From: Gammaproteobacteria bacterium
Lineage (GTDB): Bacteria > Gemmatimonadota > Gemmatimonadetes > Longimicrobiales > Gaopeijiaceae
DNA length: 64,000 bases
Direction of reading: 5' to 3'
NCBI GenBank assembly: GCA_028821195.1
Contig: JAPPHB010000003.1
Span: 33,060-97,059 of the forward strand
Under the pieces are notes generated by a model. It was not told where the DNA came from and did not search any database. It was given only the letters and a program-made list of their open reading frames with translations. This document shows, piece by piece, positions 18,413 through 27,264 of the stretch; positions within the stretch are counted from its first letter, which is position 1; every line of letters starts with the position of its first letter. Both the position numbers and the translations under genes were made by a program.

Positions 18413-20014
18413 TCAACGCCGGATCGTCTCTCCTGGAAGCGCCGGCGCGTGCACCGGATCGCGGCGCACCTTCGTCGCCTGCTCGAAGGCGTAGCCCAGG
18501 GCGAAAAGCCGGCCCTCGCTGAAGGGCCGGCCGAAGAACGAGATTCCGACAGGCAGCCGGTTGCTCGTATAGCCGGCCGGCACGATCAGGTCGGGAAGCC
18601 CGCTCAGGTTGGCCAGGTTGGTCGCGGACGGCGAAGGGTTGGGTGACGAGGAACCCCGGTAGACTCCCGCCTGCCCGGGTCGGGTCGGCGAGGTGGGATA
18701 GACGATGGCGTCGAGTTCGTTGGCGTCCAGCAGCCCCTCCAGGTTGGCGCGCACCAGCGGCAGGCCGTGGTCGTACATGGCCCTGTACAGGTAGTCGTCC
18801 GGAGTGCCGGTGTTCAGCTCCTGCTCGAAGAGGGTCCAGCGCGTGGGGTTGGGCACACCGCCCTCGGGCGGGGCCGCGAGGATCTTCGAGGCGCGCTCGA
18901 TCATCTCCTCGAGCGTGCGCGGATACCCGGGCGCCAGGTCGGCGAGGTACGCCTCGATCTGCGGCTTGAACTCGCGCCAGCGGATGGTCTGGTAGTACTG
19001 AGCCTTGGCCTCGAGCAGCCACGGCGGGTAGCGCACGTCCACCACCGTCGCCCCGGCGGCGCGCATGGCGTCCAGCCCCGCCTCGATGATCCAGTCGACC
19101 TCGTCGTCGTAGCCCAGAAAGTCGCGCGCGACGCCGATGCGTGCGCCATCCAGCGCGTCCGCGTCCAGGAATGCGGTATAGTCGGTCTCGTAGCGCCCCT
19201 CGCTGGCCAGCGTCGCTTCGTCGGCGGGGTCCACGCCCACCATCACGTTCATCATCGCGGCGACGTCGTAGACGTGGCGGGCCATGGGGCCGGCGGTGTC
19301 GAAGGAGAGCGCGAGCGGCACGATGCCGTCCCGGCTGAGCAGCCCGTGCGTGGGCTTGAGCCCGGCGATGCCGTTGGCGGTGGAGGGGCCGCGCACGGAG
19401 CCTCCGGTGTCGGTGCCGATCCCGAGGTGCCCGTAGGAGGCGGCGATGGCGACGCCGGTCCCGCCGGAGGAACCGGACGGGTTGCGGGCAAGGTCGTGCG
19501 GGTTCCGCATGGGCCCGTCGATGGAGCTGAGCTGCACTCCCGACGCGAACTCGCTCATGTTGAGCTTGGCCAGAATGATGGCTCCCGCCTCCCGGAGCTT
19601 GCGCACGATGAAGGCGTCGTCGGGCGGAACCGAACCCTTCAGGAGGAGCGACCCCGCGGTCGTGGGCATGTCGCCGGTGTCGACGTTGTCCTTGAGCAAC
19701 ACCGGGATGCCGTGCAGCAGCGAGCGGGGGCCCCGGGTGCGTCGTTCCTCGTCCAGGGCCCGTGCCTTCTCCAGCGCCTGCGGGTTGAGCGTCAGGACGG
19801 CGTTGAGCGCTGGCCCCTGGTCGTCGTAGGCCTCGATGCGCGCCAGGTAGAGTTCAACCAGCCGCTCCGCAGTGAGCGAGCCCGCGTCGAAGGCCGCGTT
19901 GATGTCGGCGATGGTGGCTTCGGAGAGCGAGAGGGACTGGGCTTCCGCCGCGGCGGGCAGAACGGTGGCGGCCAGCCAGACGACGAACGCGCGGCGGATC
20001 GAGATGCGATTCAT
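18413..20014 (-). CDS. Secreted amidase-signature enzyme
   Basis: 533-aa amidase of the amidase-signature family with an N-terminal signal peptide (ending PAAAEAQS). The Ser-cisSer-Lys triad is visible: Lys in PVLLKDNVDT, Ser in NPSGSSGGTG, and Ser in GIGTDTGGSVRGP. These enzymes hydrolyse amide bonds in varied substrates, so the label should stay generic. The signal peptide implies a periplasmic or extracellular site, ruling out a GatA role. It starts 5 bp after the stop of the plug-domain gene, so the two are very likely cotranscribed. Confidence 0.9.
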   Translation of the reverse strand: MNRISIRRAFVVWLAATVLPAAAEAQSLSLSEATIADINAAFDAGSLTAERLVELYLARIEAYDDQGPALNAVLTLNPQALEKARALDEERRTRGPRSLLHGIPVLLKDNVDTGDMPTTAGSLLLKGSVPPDDAFIVRKLREAGAIILAKLNMSEFASGVQLSSIDGPMRNPHDLARNPSGSSGGTGVAIAASYGHLGIGTDTGGSVRGPSTANGIAGLKPTHGLLSRDGIVPLALSFDTAGPMARHVYDVAAMMNVMVGVDPADEATLASEGRYETDYTAFLDADALDGARIGVARDFLGYDDEVDWIIEAGLDAMRAAGATVVDVRYPPWLLEAKAQYYQTIRWREFKPQIEAYLADLAPGYPRTLEEMIERASKILAAPPEGGVPNPTRWTLFEQELNTGTPDDYLYRAMYDHGLPLVRANLEGLLDANELDAIVYPTSPTRPGQAGVYRGSSSPNPSPSATNLANLSGLPDLIVPAGYTSNRLPVGISFFGRPFSEGRLFALGYAFEQATKVRRDPVHAPALPGETIRR

Positions 20015-20019
20015 GGGCT

Positions 20020-21273
20020 TCAGCGGCCGTGTCGGAAGAAGCGATCGGAAATGGTCAGCAGCAACGGCGTGCCCACGGTCATCGTCAGGATGCCGCCGAT
20101 GCGGAGGCCTTTGCTGTCATACTCGGGATCCTCCCCGTGCATCAGCATCACGTATCCGGCGGTGGTCGAGATCAGCCCGGCCATCGCGACGTGAAAGAAG
20201 CGGCCACGCGATCGCCCCGTGCTCCCGGAGCGCGTCGCCGCCAGGCTCCCCGCGGCGCCGGGCAGGCTCAGCGCGAACACGCCGGTCGCCATCGTGGTCA
20301 GAGCTCCGCACTGGGTGTCGAACTGCGTGCCATGGTCGGTGGATACGGTCCCCACGCACTGCTTCAGGGTCAGGTACCCGAGCCCCACGCCCAGCGCGTT
20401 GGCCAGAACCGTGCTCCCGAAAACCTTGGCCGACGGGTGCGACTCCTCTTCCAGCGACCAGTCCCAGCCTCGCCTGGAAGAGGTGCGAAACGGGTTTTGC
20501 CGCTCTGGAAGGCTTGGAAGTCGCGACTCGACCAGGAGGGCGCCGCGCGCGCCGCGGTCGCCGTAGCGGATCACCGCCTCAAGGGGCGAGAGGACCTCAA
20601 CACGTTCGATATCGTCCAGGGAGAGGCTCGAGTAGATCTGCCCGGGATCCGCCACCGCCACCCCGTCCAGGTACACTGCGATCTCGTCGCACTCGCCAGC
20701 TCCGCTGCCCCGATACTCCACGCACAGCCGGCCACCGCCCCTGGCGCCGCCGCGCACGCGTATGCCGGACATGCCGCCGCGCAGCAGATCCCCCAGGTGC
20801 TGGCCGGTGCGCGCGGCCTGCTCGATTTCCTCCACCGGAATCTCGTTGACGCTGAACCCGGAGGTGATGCGGCGGCGCTCGACCTCGCTGAGCGCTTCGA
20901 CCACGAGGGGCTGGAACTGGATGGCGCGCGGCGACATGAACGCCTCGATCCTCAGGTCCCTTCCCGCCTCGACACCCACATGCTGCGCGTACTCGCCGTA
21001 GGCGATGTGCTCCATGACCACCACGCGCTCGCCCACGGGGACATCGTCGATGAGAAAGGTCCCGTTCGCCCCGGAGATCTCCTGCAGCACTCCGTCCGGC
21101 ACCGAGATGCGGACCATCACTCCCGCGACCGGCTGGAAGGTGTCCTGGTCGACGATGCGGCCGAAAACGCTGCCCGTGCCCCGCGCCGCTTCGGCATCCT
21201 GGGCGTCGGCCGGCGCCGGCAGCAGCAGCGGGAGAAGCACGAGCGCGCTGCCGAGCCATCTCACTGGATTCAC
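20020..21273 (-). CDS. Exported carboxypeptidase-regulatory plus TonB-plug protein without a barrel
   Basis: 417-aa protein with a signal peptide (LPAPADAQ). A carboxypeptidase-regulatory-like beta-sandwich (GSVFGRIVDQDTFQPVAGV, NGTFLIDDVPVGERVVV) is followed by a TonB-plug-like segment (VRGGARGGGRLCVEY, IAVYLDGVAVADPGQIYSSL, DDIERVEVLSPLEAVIRYG). After that, instead of a 22-strand barrel, the C-terminus has hydrophobic spans (ALGVGLGYLTL, ALTTMATGVFALSLPGAA, FFHVAMAGLISTTAGYVML). This looks like a SusC-type N-terminus reused on a membrane protein. Role unknown. A related architecture is found in the gene split by the transposon at 49.9/56.4 kb. Confidence 0.72.
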   Translation of the reverse strand: MNPVRWLGSALVLLPLLLPAPADAQDAEAARGTGSVFGRIVDQDTFQPVAGVMVRISVPDGVLQEISGANGTFLIDDVPVGERVVVMEHIAYGEYAQHVGVEAGRDLRIEAFMSPRAIQFQPLVVEALSEVERRRITSGFSVNEIPVEEIEQAARTGQHLGDLLRGGMSGIRVRGGARGGGRLCVEYRGSGAGECDEIAVYLDGVAVADPGQIYSSLSLDDIERVEVLSPLEAVIRYGDRGARGALLVESRLPSLPERQNPFRTSSRRGWDWSLEEESHPSAKVFGSTVLANALGVGLGYLTLKQCVGTVSTDHGTQFDTQCGALTTMATGVFALSLPGAAGSLAATRSGSTGRSRGRFFHVAMAGLISTTAGYVMLMHGEDPEYDSKGLRIGGILTMTVGTPLLLTISDRFFRHGR

Positions 21274-21337
21274 TGCCCCTCCCCTGGACCGTTGCGGCGG
21301 AACCGCCGCCCGGCAATGTACGCCCGCGGCCCTGCGC

Positions 21338-22474
21338 TCAAAAGATGTTGGCCTCGACGGGGATGTCCTCCCCGAAACGATTGTGGCGGAAGGCGGTCAC
21401 GTCGACGGTGTGCGCCTCGCCGTCCGCGATCAGCTCCGACACCGCGAGCCCGGTGGCCGGGGCGTGCATGATCCCGTGCCCGGAGAAGCCGCACGCGTCG
21501 ATCCATCCGCGGGCGCCGGGGTTGAAGCCGATGATCGGGCTGTTGTCCGGGGTGACGCCGTAGTACCCCCACCAGCTCCCGCGGCGGTCGACCCCGAGGT
21601 CCTCCCACCAGGGGAAGCGCTCGACGCCCGTGAGAAAGACGTGCTCGAGCCAGTCCCAGTTCACTCCTTCGGTGAAGCCGTAGGCCTGGGTGAGATCGTC
21701 GAGGCCGAAAAGGACGCGGTCGCCCTCGCTGCGCAGATACACGCCGGTGGCGAGGTCGATGGTGAGGGGATAGGTGCGCGGGTCGCGCACGGGTGCGCTG
21801 AGAAAGATGTTGATGCGCTTCGGCCCCACGGGGAGATGCAGCCCGGCCAACTCCGCGACCGTTCCCGACCATGCACCCCCGGCGTTCACGAAGTGCGCGC
21901 ACGAAAAGACTTCGCCGCCGCACTCGACCCGCCACCCCTTCCCTTCCGCCAACAACCCGGTCACGGGGGAGGAGAACCGGTAGCGCACCCCCAGCTCCCG
22001 GCCCATCGCCACCCAGGCGTGCGTTGCCATGTGGGGGTCGATCACCCCGTCCCACGGCCCATAGGTGGTGCCCGCCAGCCCCTCCGTCTCGAAGTCGACG
22101 TAGCGTTGCGCCTCCACCGGATCGACCACCTCGACGGGCGCTCCCAGGCTCTTCTGCAGCGCGACCGACTCCAGGTGCCGCTCCCATTTGTCGTGGGGGA
22201 CCAGCAGCAGGTAGCCGATGTCGCGGTAGCCGACCTCGTGGCCGTGGCGCTCCGGGAATTCCCGGTAGACGGGCAGGGAATACATCGAGAGGCCGATGTT
22301 CGCGGCGGTGGTGAACTGGACGCGCACGCCGGCGGCGCTCCTGCCGGTGGAGCCCATGGCGGGCGCCACGTCCATCTCGGCCACCAGCACGCGCAGCCCG
22401 CGGCGGGCCAGGTGCCAGGCGCAGGAGGCGCCCATGATGCCGGCGCCGGCGATGACGACGTCGGGGTTCTTCAA
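21338..22474 (-). CDS. FAD-dependent oxidoreductase (DAO family, sarcosine/D-amino acid oxidase-like)
   Basis: 378-aa flavoenzyme. The N-terminal Rossmann motif VVIAGAGIMGASCAWHLARRG binds FAD, and GFSGHGIMHAPATGLAVSELI near the C-terminus is the matching second FAD block. The fold is that of glycine/sarcosine/D-amino acid oxidases, which oxidise C-N bonds; the substrate is not determinable. The ATG overlaps the M23 peptidase stop by 4 bp, so the two are cotranscribed, although no functional link is obvious. No signal peptide: cytosolic. Confidence 0.9.
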   Translation of the reverse strand: MKNPDVVIAGAGIMGASCAWHLARRGLRVLVAEMDVAPAMGSTGRSAAGVRVQFTTAANIGLSMYSLPVYREFPERHGHEVGYRDIGYLLLVPHDKWERHLESVALQKSLGAPVEVVDPVEAQRYVDFETEGLAGTTYGPWDGVIDPHMATHAWVAMGRELGVRYRFSSPVTGLLAEGKGWRVECGGEVFSCAHFVNAGGAWSGTVAELAGLHLPVGPKRINIFLSAPVRDPRTYPLTIDLATGVYLRSEGDRVLFGLDDLTQAYGFTEGVNWDWLEHVFLTGVERFPWWEDLGVDRRGSWWGYYGVTPDNSPIIGFNPGARGWIDACGFSGHGIMHAPATGLAVSELIADGEAHTVDVTAFRHNRFGEDIPVEANIF

Positions 22475-23466
22475 ATCCCGGACAGCGCCAGCAGGCTTAG
22501 GGGATCGACGGTGGTGGTGCCGTAGCGCACCACCCAGTGCAGGTGCGGGCCGGTAACGCGGCCGGTGGCGCCGACCAGTCCGATGGGGGTCCCGGCGGTG
22601 ACCGTGTCGCCCGCCTCCACCAGCTGGCCGCTAAGGTGGAAGTAGCCGGTCAGCAGCCCGGCGCCGTGGTTCAGGTAGACGATGCCGCCCGCCAGCAGGA
22701 AGCCGTCCACCAGCGCCACCACTCCGTCGGCGGCCGCGCGCACCGTGTCACCGGGGAACCCGGCCAGGTCGAGGCCCATGTGGCGGCTGGAAACCTGTCC
22801 GTTGAACACGCGGCCGGTGCCGAAGCCGCTGGTCACGCGGGAGTCGCGCGGAAGCACCACCTGCGGACTCCACAGCCGCGGGGTCGCGTGCGCCTCGCGC
22901 GCCACCTGGTTGGCCTTGGCCTGGTCGCCCCGCAGCCGCGCCTGATCCTCCTCGCCCAGCGGCGACCCGAAGCGCGGCGCCACCGTCAGGCGCTCGTGCT
23001 CGTACTCGCCCGCCACGATCGCGATGCGCAGCGAGTCGGTCTGGGTGCGGCCGTCGGCGTAGCTGGCCGTGACCCAGGCGTCGATCGAGTCCGTGGCTCC
23101 GATGGGAACCGGCGCCAGGCTCACCAGCACGGTGTTGGCGGGTCCCTCTTCGCCTCCGGCCGTGGCCGACCCGGGAGTTGCCGACACGGTCGCGCGCGGC
23201 TGGAAGTGCAGCTCCTCCCCTCCGGCCTCTCCCGCGGCCGACACCATGCCGTCCACCTCCGGCGCCGCCACGTGGATGAGGAAGAGATGTCCCTGCACGG
23301 GCAGGGCGGGTTCCCAACCCACCTCGACCGGCGCAAGCTCCGGCAGCGGGGGCTCCCGAAGAGCGAGAAACGCCAACCCCAGCACCACGGTCAGGAGCAG
23401 GCCCGCGAACCCGACCCACACGCCGCGGTGCTGCCTCGTGTTCCGACTGGATGCGGCCATCGTCAT
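22471..23466 (-). CDS. Membrane-anchored M23 (LytM) peptidase
   Basis: 331-aa protein with a single N-terminal hydrophobic anchor (VGFAGLLLTVVLGLAFLAL), a central periplasmic region, and a C-terminal M23 domain. The zinc ligands are present: HMGLDLAG (His and Asp), the catalytic GYFHLSGQ, and HLHW. M23 domains with intact ligands cut peptidoglycan cross-links; the conserved set suggests an active endopeptidase rather than an EnvC/NlpD-type activator. It is the first gene of a minus-strand run through the oxidase, plug protein and amidase, just downstream of tRNA-Lys. Confidence 0.88.
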   Translation of the reverse strand: MTMAASSRNTRQHRGVWVGFAGLLLTVVLGLAFLALREPPLPELAPVEVGWEPALPVQGHLFLIHVAAPEVDGMVSAAGEAGGEELHFQPRATVSATPGSATAGGEEGPANTVLVSLAPVPIGATDSIDAWVTASYADGRTQTDSLRIAIVAGEYEHERLTVAPRFGSPLGEEDQARLRGDQAKANQVAREAHATPRLWSPQVVLPRDSRVTSGFGTGRVFNGQVSSRHMGLDLAGFPGDTVRAAADGVVALVDGFLLAGGIVYLNHGAGLLTGYFHLSGQLVEAGDTVTAGTPIGLVGATGRVTGPHLHWVVRYGTTTVDPLSLLALSGI

Positions 23467-23559
23467 CGCCTGTCCCCTTGCTCCGCCTCTGTTCAGCCCG
23501 CCCCGTCCGCTTCCCTGTCCCCTCGGCCGCAGCCGGCCTTCGCGCGGCGTCTCCTCTCA

Positions 23560-23632
<73 letters not shown>

Positions 23633-23669
23633 GACGCAATAATACATGGCAGTCCGCCCTCCGAGCCAT

Positions 23670-24344
23670 CTACACCGAGGGGCCCGGCCCCGCTTCCTCT
23701 CCCGTCATCCGGAGTTCCAGTTGCTCCAGCCCGAACGTCATCCGGTGATGGGGCGTGGGGCCGACGCGCCGGATGGCGTCGCGGTGCTCCTCCGTGCCGT
23801 AGCCCATGTTCCGCTCCCAGCCGTACTCCGGATAACGGCGAGCAAGGCGGGTCATGAGCCGGTCCCGGCACACCTTGGCCACGATGGAGGCGCAGGCCAC
23901 CGAGTGCACCAGGGCGTCGCCGCCAACCACCGCCTCGTGCTGCCAGGCAAGGTCGCGCATCGGCAGACCGTCCACCACGACGTGGTCGGGGTGTCGGGGC
24001 AGGCGGCGAATCGCCCGCTCCATGGCGCGCGCCGTTGCCCGCAGGATATTGACCTCGTCGATCTCGCGCGCCGATGCGGCCCCCACGGCGACGGCGGCGG
24101 CCTGCTCCCGGATCCGCCGCGCCACCTCTTCCCGCTGCTCGCGCGACACCCGCTTGGAGTCGTCCGCTCCCTCCACGCCGACTCCTTCCCGCAGAACCAC
24201 GGCCGCGGCCACCACCGGACCCGCCAGCGGCCCCCGGCCCGCTTCGTCCACGCCCGCGACCCACGAAAGAGCGCGGCTCCAGAACCCGCGCTCGTAGTCG
24301 AGCGGGATCCGGAGCCCCGATTCAACGCCTGGTCCCGGCGTCAT
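23670..24344 (-). CDS. rnhB: Ribonuclease HII
   Basis: 224-aa enzyme that nicks RNA in RNA-DNA hybrids and removes misincorporated ribonucleotides. The signature [21 protein letters not shown] carries the DEAG acidic residues, and VVDGLPMRD and [12 protein letters not shown] follow as expected. Length is normal. It sits 13 bp after rplS, an arrangement common in many phyla (rplS-rnhB). Confidence 0.96.
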   Translation of the reverse strand: MTPGPGVESGLRIPLDYERGFWSRALSWVAGVDEAGRGPLAGPVVAAAVVLREGVGVEGADDSKRVSREQREEVARRIREQAAAVAVGAASAREIDEVNILRATARAMERAIRRLPRHPDHVVVDGLPMRDLAWQHEAVVGGDALVHSVACASIVAKVCRDRLMTRLARRYPEYGWERNMGYGTEEHRDAIRRVGPTPHHRMTFGLEQLELRMTGEEAGPGPSV

Positions 24345-24357
24345 CGCCGGTACGGTG

Positions 24358-24708
24358 TCAGCGGGTGCGCTTCTCCGGGATGCGCGCCGCTTTCCCGCGC
24401 AAGCCGCGCAGGTAGTAGAGCTTCGCCCGCCTCACACGCCCCCGCCGCACCACGTCGACGCCCTCGATCCAGGGCGACAGATACGGGAAGATGCGCTCCA
24501 CCCCGATCCCACCCGAGATCTTGCGCACCATGAAGGTCTCGCCCATGCCCCCGCCGCGCCGGGCGATGCATACGCCCTCGAAGACCTGGATTCGTTCCTT
24601 GCGGCCCTCGCGAACCCGGTAGCGGACCCGCACCGTGTCGCCCGCGGCGAAGTCCGGCAGATCGGTGCGCACATGCTCCCTGTCGAGTTCCTGCAGCAGA
24701 TCGCCCAT
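24358..24708 (-). CDS. rplS: 50S ribosomal protein L19
   Basis: 116-aa ribosomal protein at the 30S-50S interface. Family blocks are clear: [52 protein letters not shown] and [14 protein letters not shown]. In most bacteria it directly follows trmD; here almost 6 kb of SusC/SusD and lipoprotein genes separate them, although strand and order are kept. Confidence 0.97.
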   Translation of the reverse strand: MGDLLQELDREHVRTDLPDFAAGDTVRVRYRVREGRKERIQVFEGVCIARRGGGMGETFMVRKISGGIGVERIFPYLSPWIEGVDVVRRGRVRRAKLYYLRGLRGKAARIPEKRTR

Positions 24709-24891
24709 GGTCCACCCCCTCAGGCGCCGTTCGGCCGAGAAGCGTTATCGATTGCGTAGCGGTTGCGCCACAGGGAGGAATCTCCCGTGCAGCATTAAAA
24801 GCTAACGCGAGCCGATTCATCCGTGAAGCCCGGCGTCCGGACACTGGTCCCGAACGACCCGGCGCGAGAATGGAGAGTTCGCCGCTGGCCG

Positions 24892-25422
24892 CTAGCGCCC
24901 GAACAATCTCCCGATCGCGCCCACCCCGATGGCGATGCCCGCGGTGAAGCTCTCCGAGCCTCCCTCCCCGGGTATTTCCCCGGCCTCCCCACCCTCGACG
25001 CCGAGCGCCGCCAGGGCCAGGCCTACGGTTCCCGCAGTCACCGCGACGCCGAGCACAACACTCCGCGTCCTCGAGAACTCGCGCACCTCGATGCTCGCGA
25101 GACCGTCACGGGCGACCTGCAGGGTGTCGTACTGCACGACTTCGCGGAAGGCGCCGATGACCTGCCGATTGCTGGCTTCGAACGAGATGGTATCCCCGAA
25201 GCTGATGATCAGCCCTTCGATGGCCACCGTCTCCGGCGGCGCGTTGGGATCGACGATGGCGGACTGGATCGGTACACGCAGTCGAGCCACCGAACCTACC
25301 GGCGCTTCCTCCACCAGGCGGTAGGTGTAGCAGCCGGACACAAGCGGAAGGCCGCAAAGCAGCGCCGCGAAAAGGAGGGTGCGCAGCGCGCCCGCACGAT
25401 CAGAACGCCACATCGATATCAC
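24892..25422 (-). CDS. Predicted lipoprotein, unknown function
   Basis: 176-aa protein with a lipoprotein signal (LLCGLPLVSGC). The mature part is mostly beta-strand-like (VARLRVPIQSAI, VAIEGLIISFGDTISF), then has a Gly/Ala-rich hydrophobic stretch (VVLGVAVTAGTVGLALAALG) that may insert in a membrane. Its start overlaps the end of the preceding lipoprotein gene by 23 bp; a second Met 9 bases downstream would still overlap. It is last of four co-directional genes headed by susC and 183 bp before rplS. I do not recognise the family. Confidence 0.65.
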   Translation of the reverse strand: MISMWRSDRAGALRTLLFAALLCGLPLVSGCYTYRLVEEAPVGSVARLRVPIQSAIVDPNAPPETVAIEGLIISFGDTISFEASNRQVIGAFREVVQYDTLQVARDGLASIEVREFSRTRSVVLGVAVTAGTVGLALAALGVEGGEAGEIPGEGGSESFTAGIAIGVGAIGRLFGR

Positions 25423-25825
25423 GTGTCAGGAACTGGTTGAAGGAGTAGACGAAATGCCAGGGCTCGTCCGGGAATATCCCGCCGGACTCGTTCACCAGGT
25501 TGCGATCGTCCACATCCACGATCACATGCACTTCGAGCGTGTCGGACCCCAGCGACTCCGCCTGCACGAACCAGCGCCGATCGACCGAGATGTCGATCGC
25601 CCGGGTGAACGGGACTTCGTGAACGATGGTGTCCGACCTGACGACCTGGACCCTGGTAACCCCGATGTCGTTCACGCCGGCAACGAACTGCGTGGAGTAG
25701 ATGACGCGCACCTGCTGGCCCGCCTCGCCGCTCATCTCGAAGAAGATGTTGCGAGGCGTAAGGTCCTCGAAGATCTCGCAACCGGAAATGCCGACCAGCG
25801 CAATGGCGACGAGCAGCTTCTTCAC
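25400..25825 (-). CDS. Predicted lipoprotein, unknown function
   Basis: 141-aa lipoprotein. A GTG at 25825 starts MKKLLVAIALVGISGCEIFE, a textbook signal with lipobox GISGC, so this start is preferred over an ATG 63 bases upstream. The mature domain is a beta-rich sandwich-like sequence (VRVIYSTQFVAGVNDIGVT, TLEVHVIVDVDDRN). It lies about 100 bp after the SusD-like gene in the same direction and probably belongs to that surface complex. No family recognised. Confidence 0.65.
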   Translation of the reverse strand: MKKLLVAIALVGISGCEIFEDLTPRNIFFEMSGEAGQQVRVIYSTQFVAGVNDIGVTRVQVVRSDTIVHEVPFTRAIDISVDRRWFVQAESLGSDTLEVHVIVDVDDRNLVNESGGIFPDEPWHFVYSFNQFLTRDIDVAF

Positions 25826-25922
25826 GATGACGTCCGACTCACGGCGGGCTTGTGTGACACCGGCGAAAAGCGGCAGCGGTGGGGGCACCCACGGCGAACC
25901 GAGGGCACCCCCAACCTTGTAA

Positions 25923-27248
25923 TCAGCCGCCGCAACCCAGTCCGTTCAGGTGACAGTTGGCCCTGATTTCGATGATGGAAATCGGCAGCATCGTGCCGGG
26001 TTGGGACGAAGCGGCGGAGGCGCCCTGCCACTTCGGATCCGTAAGCCCCCAGCGGTACATGTCCGCAAGGCGCAGGCCCTGCAGCAGCAGGTTTACGCGC
26101 CGCGTGTGCTGGAGCATCTCCATCTCGGAGATCTGGCCGTCGTACGGCGTCAGGCCGTCCAGCGCGCGGATGTGGTTGATGTGGGTGGCGAAGGCGCTCG
26201 AATCCATGCCCTTGAGCGCGTTCTCGGCCAGAATCAGGTGCATCATCCTGGCCGATGCAAGCGTCAGGGGCGGGTAGATGCCGCCCTTGTCCAGGTAGCT
26301 GCCGCCCTTCCACTGGTTCAGCCACTTGATGACTGCGGGATCGTCGACGCCATCGATCGGGTCCTGCAGCGCGATCCCGTTGATGTCGTTCTGGTCGTCC
26401 ACGGTCGCGATCGACAGGTCGATCTGGTTCTCCTTGCGGTCGTTGACCCAGGAGGCCATGGAGTTGGACCGGCTGGCGCTCGAGAACGTCAGGTCGTAGG
26501 TCCAGTCCGGGGAGACGTTCGCAAGTACGTCACTGGCGTCCGCGCCGGCCTCGGCGGAAGACACCAGCCCGTCCCCGGAGGGCGACGGGTTGATCACGTC
26601 CCAGATCGCCCGCGACTGCCTCGCCCGCGCGCGCAACGCCTTGGCCTGGAGGGCCATGTCGGTGGCTCCCACCTCGTTGAAGCCGGAAATGGCGGTGGAA
26701 AACCTCTCGATCGCCCCATCCAGGACCTGGTACATGTTGTCCGGCCCGATGGGTGCGCCGCTCTCGGTCTTGTCCGAGAAGGCGAAGTCCTCCTGAATCT
26801 CGCCGATCACCATGTACATGATGCCCGAGTAGAGGTACGCCCGGGCCAGATCGGTCTTGATCGCGGTGGAAGGGTTGTTGGCCTGGTGTTCGGTAAGGAT
26901 TTCGATCGCTTCGTCGCTCATCCAGCGCCCCTGTCCCATGGCGGGGAACGGGCCGTCGATGAACTCGTTCAGCGGATCGCTCACGAACCCCAGGTCGAGC
27001 GAGAGCCAGGCGTCCCTGGATCCGATCCAGCGCATCTCGTCGGAAGCGACCAGATACGGCTGCCAGGACTGGGAAACGGAGGACGAGACGAGCGTGAGCG
27101 CGCCGTTGACGACGGCGGCGGCGGCGGCTTCGGAGCGGATGTCCTCCTCGACCAGGCTGTTGGGGTTGTTGACGTCCAGGATGTCGCAGCCTCCGAGCGC
27201 GAAAGCGGCCAGGAGCGCGACGCACGACTTGATGTTTCGGTTCTTCAT
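25923..27248 (-). CDS. SusD/RagB-like nutrient-binding lipoprotein
   Basis: 441-aa lipoprotein (lipobox ALGGC, then DILDVNNPN, a typical SusD start). The middle is helix- and TPR-rich (TDLARAYLYSGIMYMVIGEI, LQAKALRARARQSRAIWD), as in SusD proteins that cap a SusC transporter at the cell surface. It begins 16 bp after the SusC-like gene. Ligand (glycan, peptide or other) unknown: no glycoside hydrolase accompanies the pair here. Confidence 0.9.
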   Translation of the reverse strand: MKNRNIKSCVALLAAFALGGCDILDVNNPNSLVEEDIRSEAAAAAVVNGALTLVSSSVSQSWQPYLVASDEMRWIGSRDAWLSLDLGFVSDPLNEFIDGPFPAMGQGRWMSDEAIEILTEHQANNPSTAIKTDLARAYLYSGIMYMVIGEIQEDFAFSDKTESGAPIGPDNMYQVLDGAIERFSTAISGFNEVGATDMALQAKALRARARQSRAIWDVINPSPSGDGLVSSAEAGADASDVLANVSPDWTYDLTFSSASRSNSMASWVNDRKENQIDLSIATVDDQNDINGIALQDPIDGVDDPAVIKWLNQWKGGSYLDKGGIYPPLTLASARMMHLILAENALKGMDSSAFATHINHIRALDGLTPYDGQISEMEMLQHTRRVNLLLQGLRLADMYRWGLTDPKWQGASAASSQPGTMLPISIIEIRANCHLNGLGCGG

Positions 27249-27264
27249 GAGTCTCTCTCCTGGA

